Positions 61,273 to 64,000 of a stretch of DNA of 64,000 nucleotides are shown piece by piece. The translations under genes were made by a program, and so were the position numbers. The notes beneath the pieces are model-generated. The model was not told where the DNA came from. It searched no databases and saw only the letters and a program-made list of their open reading frames with translations. Source of the stretch: Pseudomonadota bacterium (GTDB lineage Bacteria > Pseudomonadota > Alphaproteobacteria > Azospirillales > Azospirillaceae). The stretch is from positions 1-64,000 of the forward strand of contig JAFAFA010000146.1 of assembly GCA_023423695.1 (NCBI GenBank), written 5' to 3'. Every line of letters starts with the position of its first letter. Positions within the stretch are counted from its first letter, which is position 1.

Positions 61273-62628
61273 TCAGGACGAAGTGACATCGTCCTCTTCA
61301 GCGTAGCGCCAGCCCGGCCACTTCTTGCTGTCGCTCCGGACACGGTTGGAGATGGACGTTTGCGGGACGCCCAACGCCCGCGCCGCAGCCGCGATCGACG
61401 GATAGCGGATGCCGTCGCCGATGATCTCGCGGGAATTTGTGCGGCGGCCGGATTCCTCGTTCCGCCGAACCATCTCCTCCACGTCGTGGCCGAGGCGGAC
61501 GAGCAGATGCTTGACGGACTCCGCTCCCCACTTTTTCCGGAACGGGGTCAGCATGCCCTGGTTGTTGAGCGCGGTCGCGATCGCCCCGAAGTGGGTCACG
61601 CCGCGTCCGATCAATCCCTCGACAACCTCCCGATACCTCTCGGCGGCCGCGTCAGCGTCATGGACGTAGAGCCGATGGGCCAGCCCGAACTCATGGCAAA
61701 GTCGTTGGACCGATCCCTGGCTCCATGATTTCCCAAACGGCGTGGAGACACCTGCTTCGTTCATGCGCCGCGCGAGGTCAGCCTGAGTGAAGGTGCCCTG
61801 GTCGATCAGCGTCTCAAAGATCGGACGGAGTGCCTCGTATCTGGCGCGGGCCTCGGCTGTCTTGCGCTCGCCGTGCTTCGCCTTCCGCTCCGGCGTCCAG
61901 GCTGCCCGGTACTTCGCGCGGATATGCTCGCCCCGCTTCGCTCCTTTGTTGGCCGCAACGATCTTGGCAAGGTGTTCAGGCGCCAGCGGCTTGCCTTTGG
62001 TCGCCCGAACGGCAGCTTCCAGCATCCCTGGCGGGATGCCACGAGCCTTGGACGCCGCCCCGATGCGGGCCTTGGCCTCGGGGGTATGCTCCGTCACCCC
62101 GTCTCCGCCGGGAGTGTGATTCCACAGCGGGCCGGTGCGCAGGTGGTGGTCCCGCCGCCCGATGAACGCGATGAGCTCCTCCTCCCGGTTGCGGGCCTCC
62201 TTGTCCGTCTTCACGTACTCGACCGAGTACATAATCTTCGACTTCCTGAAGACCGCCTCCTTCTCCTTGTTGTAGCCGCGCCCAAATCGGGCGTCGGCCT
62301 CGTGGGAGGATAATCGCGGATCACTCGTGCCAGTTACCCGCGTTGCTAGGAACCTCGTGGTCCCCTTACCGACGTAGAACGGGATCGGCCACGGTGCCGC
62401 GTCGAACCGCCACAGGATGTAGGTGTAGTTCCCCCATCCCTCTGTCTGCAGCGTCCTCCTGACCGCCTTCTTGGCCTCCTCAAGGGTCATCAGGGTTGGG
62501 TGCCCAAGCTGCTGGTGCCAGTCGGTTTCGGCCCACCACGAACAGGGCTTTGCTGGAGGTGGCGCGACGGTGGGAGACACCGGCTTACTGGCCGGTTCGT
62601 CGTCGAACAGAAATGACATCTGGTTCAC
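61273..62628 (-). CDS. GIY-YIG homing-endonuclease-type protein with NUMOD and recombinase-like modules
   Basis: A 451-residue protein starting at a GTG with GGAG eight bases upstream. Residues 65-180 form a GIY-YIG domain: YTYILWRFD, PFYVGKGTTRF, catalytic Glu in EEELIAFIG, and WNHTPGGDG. NUMOD3-like repeats follow (TPEAKARIGAASKARG, LAPEHLAKIVAANKGAKRG). Two segments of the kind seen in the serine-recombinase 'Recombinase' domain come next (FTQADLARRMNEAGVSTPFGKSW). The end is NUMOD1-like (YPSIAAAARALGVPQTSIS, then KWPGWRY). It is a free-standing element likely to spread by cleaving a target site. Confidence 0.8.
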   Translation of the reverse strand: MNQMSFLFDDEPASKPVSPTVAPPPAKPCSWWAETDWHQQLGHPTLMTLEEAKKAVRRTLQTEGWGNYTYILWRFDAAPWPIPFYVGKGTTRFLATRVTGTSDPRLSSHEADARFGRGYNKEKEAVFRKSKIMYSVEYVKTDKEARNREEELIAFIGRRDHHLRTGPLWNHTPGGDGVTEHTPEAKARIGAASKARGIPPGMLEAAVRATKGKPLAPEHLAKIVAANKGAKRGEHIRAKYRAAWTPERKAKHGERKTAEARARYEALRPIFETLIDQGTFTQADLARRMNEAGVSTPFGKSWSQGSVQRLCHEFGLAHRLYVHDADAAAERYREVVEGLIGRGVTHFGAIATALNNQGMLTPFRKKWGAESVKHLLVRLGHDVEEMVRRNEESGRRTNSREIIGDGIRYPSIAAAARALGVPQTSISNRVRSDSKKWPGWRYAEEDDVTSS

Positions 62629-62886
62629 GGCGCCGTCTCCTCAGCCAAGCCCTGGCGACCCAATGCCGGTCAGGGCGAGCAGGATCAACAATACGGCAAG
62701 CGGACACAACAATTTGCTGAAGCCACATCCATCGGCAGACATCTACTCCTCAAGTAGTGCCGATGGAGGCATCGCCATGAGGACCATTATGAGCATCGTC
62801 GTCGCCCTGTTCGTTTCCCGCATCAGTGAGGCTCTGGACGCCCTTCTGCCCAAGCGGGGGGCCGTCGGCTGCGTCCGCGTCCAGGG

Positions 62887-63753
62887 ATGATCGATCAGCG
62901 TCTCCTCGCCGTGGACCTGGCCGACCGCTACGCCGCCATCATGAACCGGTAGGACGAGGCCGACCGTCTGCTCGCCGAGAAGCAGGCGGTCCTGAAGCCG
63001 CTCCTGGAGCGCCGCCAGGAGATCGACGCGGCAATCCAGAGGGAGGACTCGGCGGTCGGCGACGCGAGGGGAAAGCTGGAGTTGGCCTCCGCCCGGGAGC
63101 GCATCGCCGCCGATGTCGCGGAGCGCCGCCTGAAGCTGGCCGAGAAGCTGCCGGGCTTCATCAAGGGCGTCGTCGCCAAGCCCGCCCTGGAGCGGCTGCA
63201 CGGCGCGCAGAAGGAGGTCCAGCGGTGGACCAAGGAGGTCGAGTCCCGCACGCATGACGCCTGTAACACCCGGGGCGGCAGTGATCTCGGGCGCCTGAAC
63301 AAACTCATCGTCGCCCTGAAGGCCGAGGCGAAGTCCCTCCAGGATCTTTCCGACGCCCGCGCCAAGGAGGCCATCGAACTCCGTGCGTCCCCGGCGGCGG
63401 CGGCCTCGCTGAACGTGAGCGGGAGGACGAGGGAGGCGCTGGTGAACTCGCTCCGTGGCGCGGTGTCAGTCCTGCACCAGAACGGCGGTCTGCTCGGCGA
63501 GGCCATCAGAGACCTGACGCGGTCGGTGACGCGCCTCGCCAACCAGTTCCGCGTCCTCGACGCGGAGGTCCGCAAGCTGACGGGCGTGGATCTTTCCGAG
63601 GTGGTCCACATCGCGCAGTCGTGGAAGATGGACCGCTACATCGACGACCTGCCAGAGGACCAGTATGGTTCCAAGGCCGTCCGGCATTGGGCGACCAACG
63701 GTAACACACTGCGCCCCGAGTCGGGCCGGAAGGACGCTGGAAGCCAGAACTGA
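62887..63753 (+). pseudogene. coiled-coil protein with early in-frame TAG
   Basis: From an ATG at 62887 the frame runs 21 codons to TAG at 62950-62952 (IMNR-stop-DEADRLLAEKQ), then continues uninterrupted to 63753. The product would be a ~287-residue, mostly coiled-coil protein (LERRQEIDAAIQRED, DVAERRLKLAEKLPGFI, VTRLANQFRVLDAEVRKL). A start after the TAG (TTG at 63082) would drop part of the coil. Ribosome binding sites are poor in either case. The family is unknown. Confidence 0.5.
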
Positions 63754-63846
63754 CGCCCCATATTACGTCCAGGAAGGCTCGTCGGACACACCTCTGGCGG
63801 GCCTTCGCACGCCCATTTCTGCGGCCTTGGAGCCACATCGCACCGT

Positions 63847-63874
63847 CCAAAGATTTGACGGGTCAAATCTTTGG
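63847..63874. repeat. 28-bp perfect palindrome
   Basis: CCAAAGATTTGAC and its complement are separated by GG. It lies in the 190-bp gap before the gene starting at 63942 and is an obvious operator or binding site for a dimer. Confidence 0.8.
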
Positions 63875-63941
63875 CGTGTTGCCATTCCCGCAGGCTCCAA
63901 GATGCGATACAAACCCCTAAAGCTATCAAACGGGGTGCGGC

Positions 63942-64000
63942 ATGGCAGATGTGCTTGATAAGCCCAAGGGAGGCGAGGGCGTTCGGCCCAAGGGGCGTAC
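63942..64000 (+). CDS. start of a gene running off the window
   Basis: The ATG at 63942 opens a frame (MADVLDKPKGGEG) that continues to the window edge, with GGGG upstream. The 28-bp palindrome lies 68 bp before it. Nothing more can be said. Confidence 0.45.
   Translation, partial: MADVLDKPKGGEGVRPKGR

Noticed and set aside
23644..62952. Reassignment of TAG as a sense codon in this organism
   Set aside because: Genes at 3870, 4506, 9510, 9981 and 25914 end in TAG at natural positions, and at least one of the interrupted frames (59306) also has frameshifts.
1..64000. CRISPR array
   Set aside because: The repeat blocks (iterons, 37.9-kb array, polymerase repeats) have irregular spacing or mixed orientation and no repeat-spacer pattern; no cas gene is present.
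1..64000. Conjugation or mobilisation genes
   Set aside because: I found no relaxase, coupling protein or type IV secretion motif in any frame; transfer functions, if present, lie outside this window.

Overview
The window looks like part of a large plasmid or chromid from a GC-rich alphaproteobacterium, most likely an Azospirillum-type Rhodospirillales member. This is inferred from the high GC content and codon use, MucR/Ros-type regulators, an iteron RepA_C replicon, and IS5, IS21 and IS630 elements. No chromosomal housekeeping or conjugation operon is present. Most genes are accessory and have no recognisable family.

Region by region. 0.3-2.4 kb is an AT-rich islet with a secreted serine protease and a secreted CHAP/NlpC-like protein, bordered by decayed IS5 and IS630 copies. 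3.9-16 kb is GC-rich accessory DNA: an XRE regulator, a GNAT protein, a candidate type IV restriction pair (SBD-HNH endonuclease plus phospholipase-D-like protein), a run of related unknown genes and a second XRE-domain protein. 16-20 kb is a minus-strand operon encoding a family-B DNA polymerase, an unknown protein and a MNT-type nucleotidyltransferase; the polymerase 5' end carries iteron-like repeats. Divergent from it are a ProQ/FinO-domain gene pair and a gene cut off by a broken IS21. 24.9-26.9 kb is a second AT-rich islet (secreted metalloprotease and serine protease) between IS5 copies. 28-31 kb holds an unusual class-II-like tRNA, a secreted beta-rich protein and two tandem MucR/Ros paralogues. 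32.7-37.1 kb holds duplicated gene families behind a duplicated leader.

37.9-42.3 kb is the replication core: an array of paired inverted repeats (37.92-38.25 kb), a winged-helix protein, RepA and a block of ten 16-bp iterons, with an eleventh over the repA stop codon. 44.6-47.3 kb encodes a large archaeo-eukaryotic-type primase with a possible antisense RNA terminator upstream. 49.3-53.6 kb is a probable partition operon: a ParA-like ATPase with an altered P-loop, an upstream partner, and a degenerate repeat tract that could be the centromere. 53.6-56.4 kb is an extremely GC-rich stretch with no convincing gene but two strong hairpins, followed by a divergent tyrosine recombinase. 58.5-64 kb has an HTH protein, a decayed gene, two GIY-YIG nucleases (one a multidomain homing-endonuclease type) and a coiled-coil protein interrupted by an amber codon.

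Taken together, the element appears to carry its own initiator, primase, B-family polymerase, recombinase and partition ATPase, which is more replication machinery than an ordinary iteron plasmid has.
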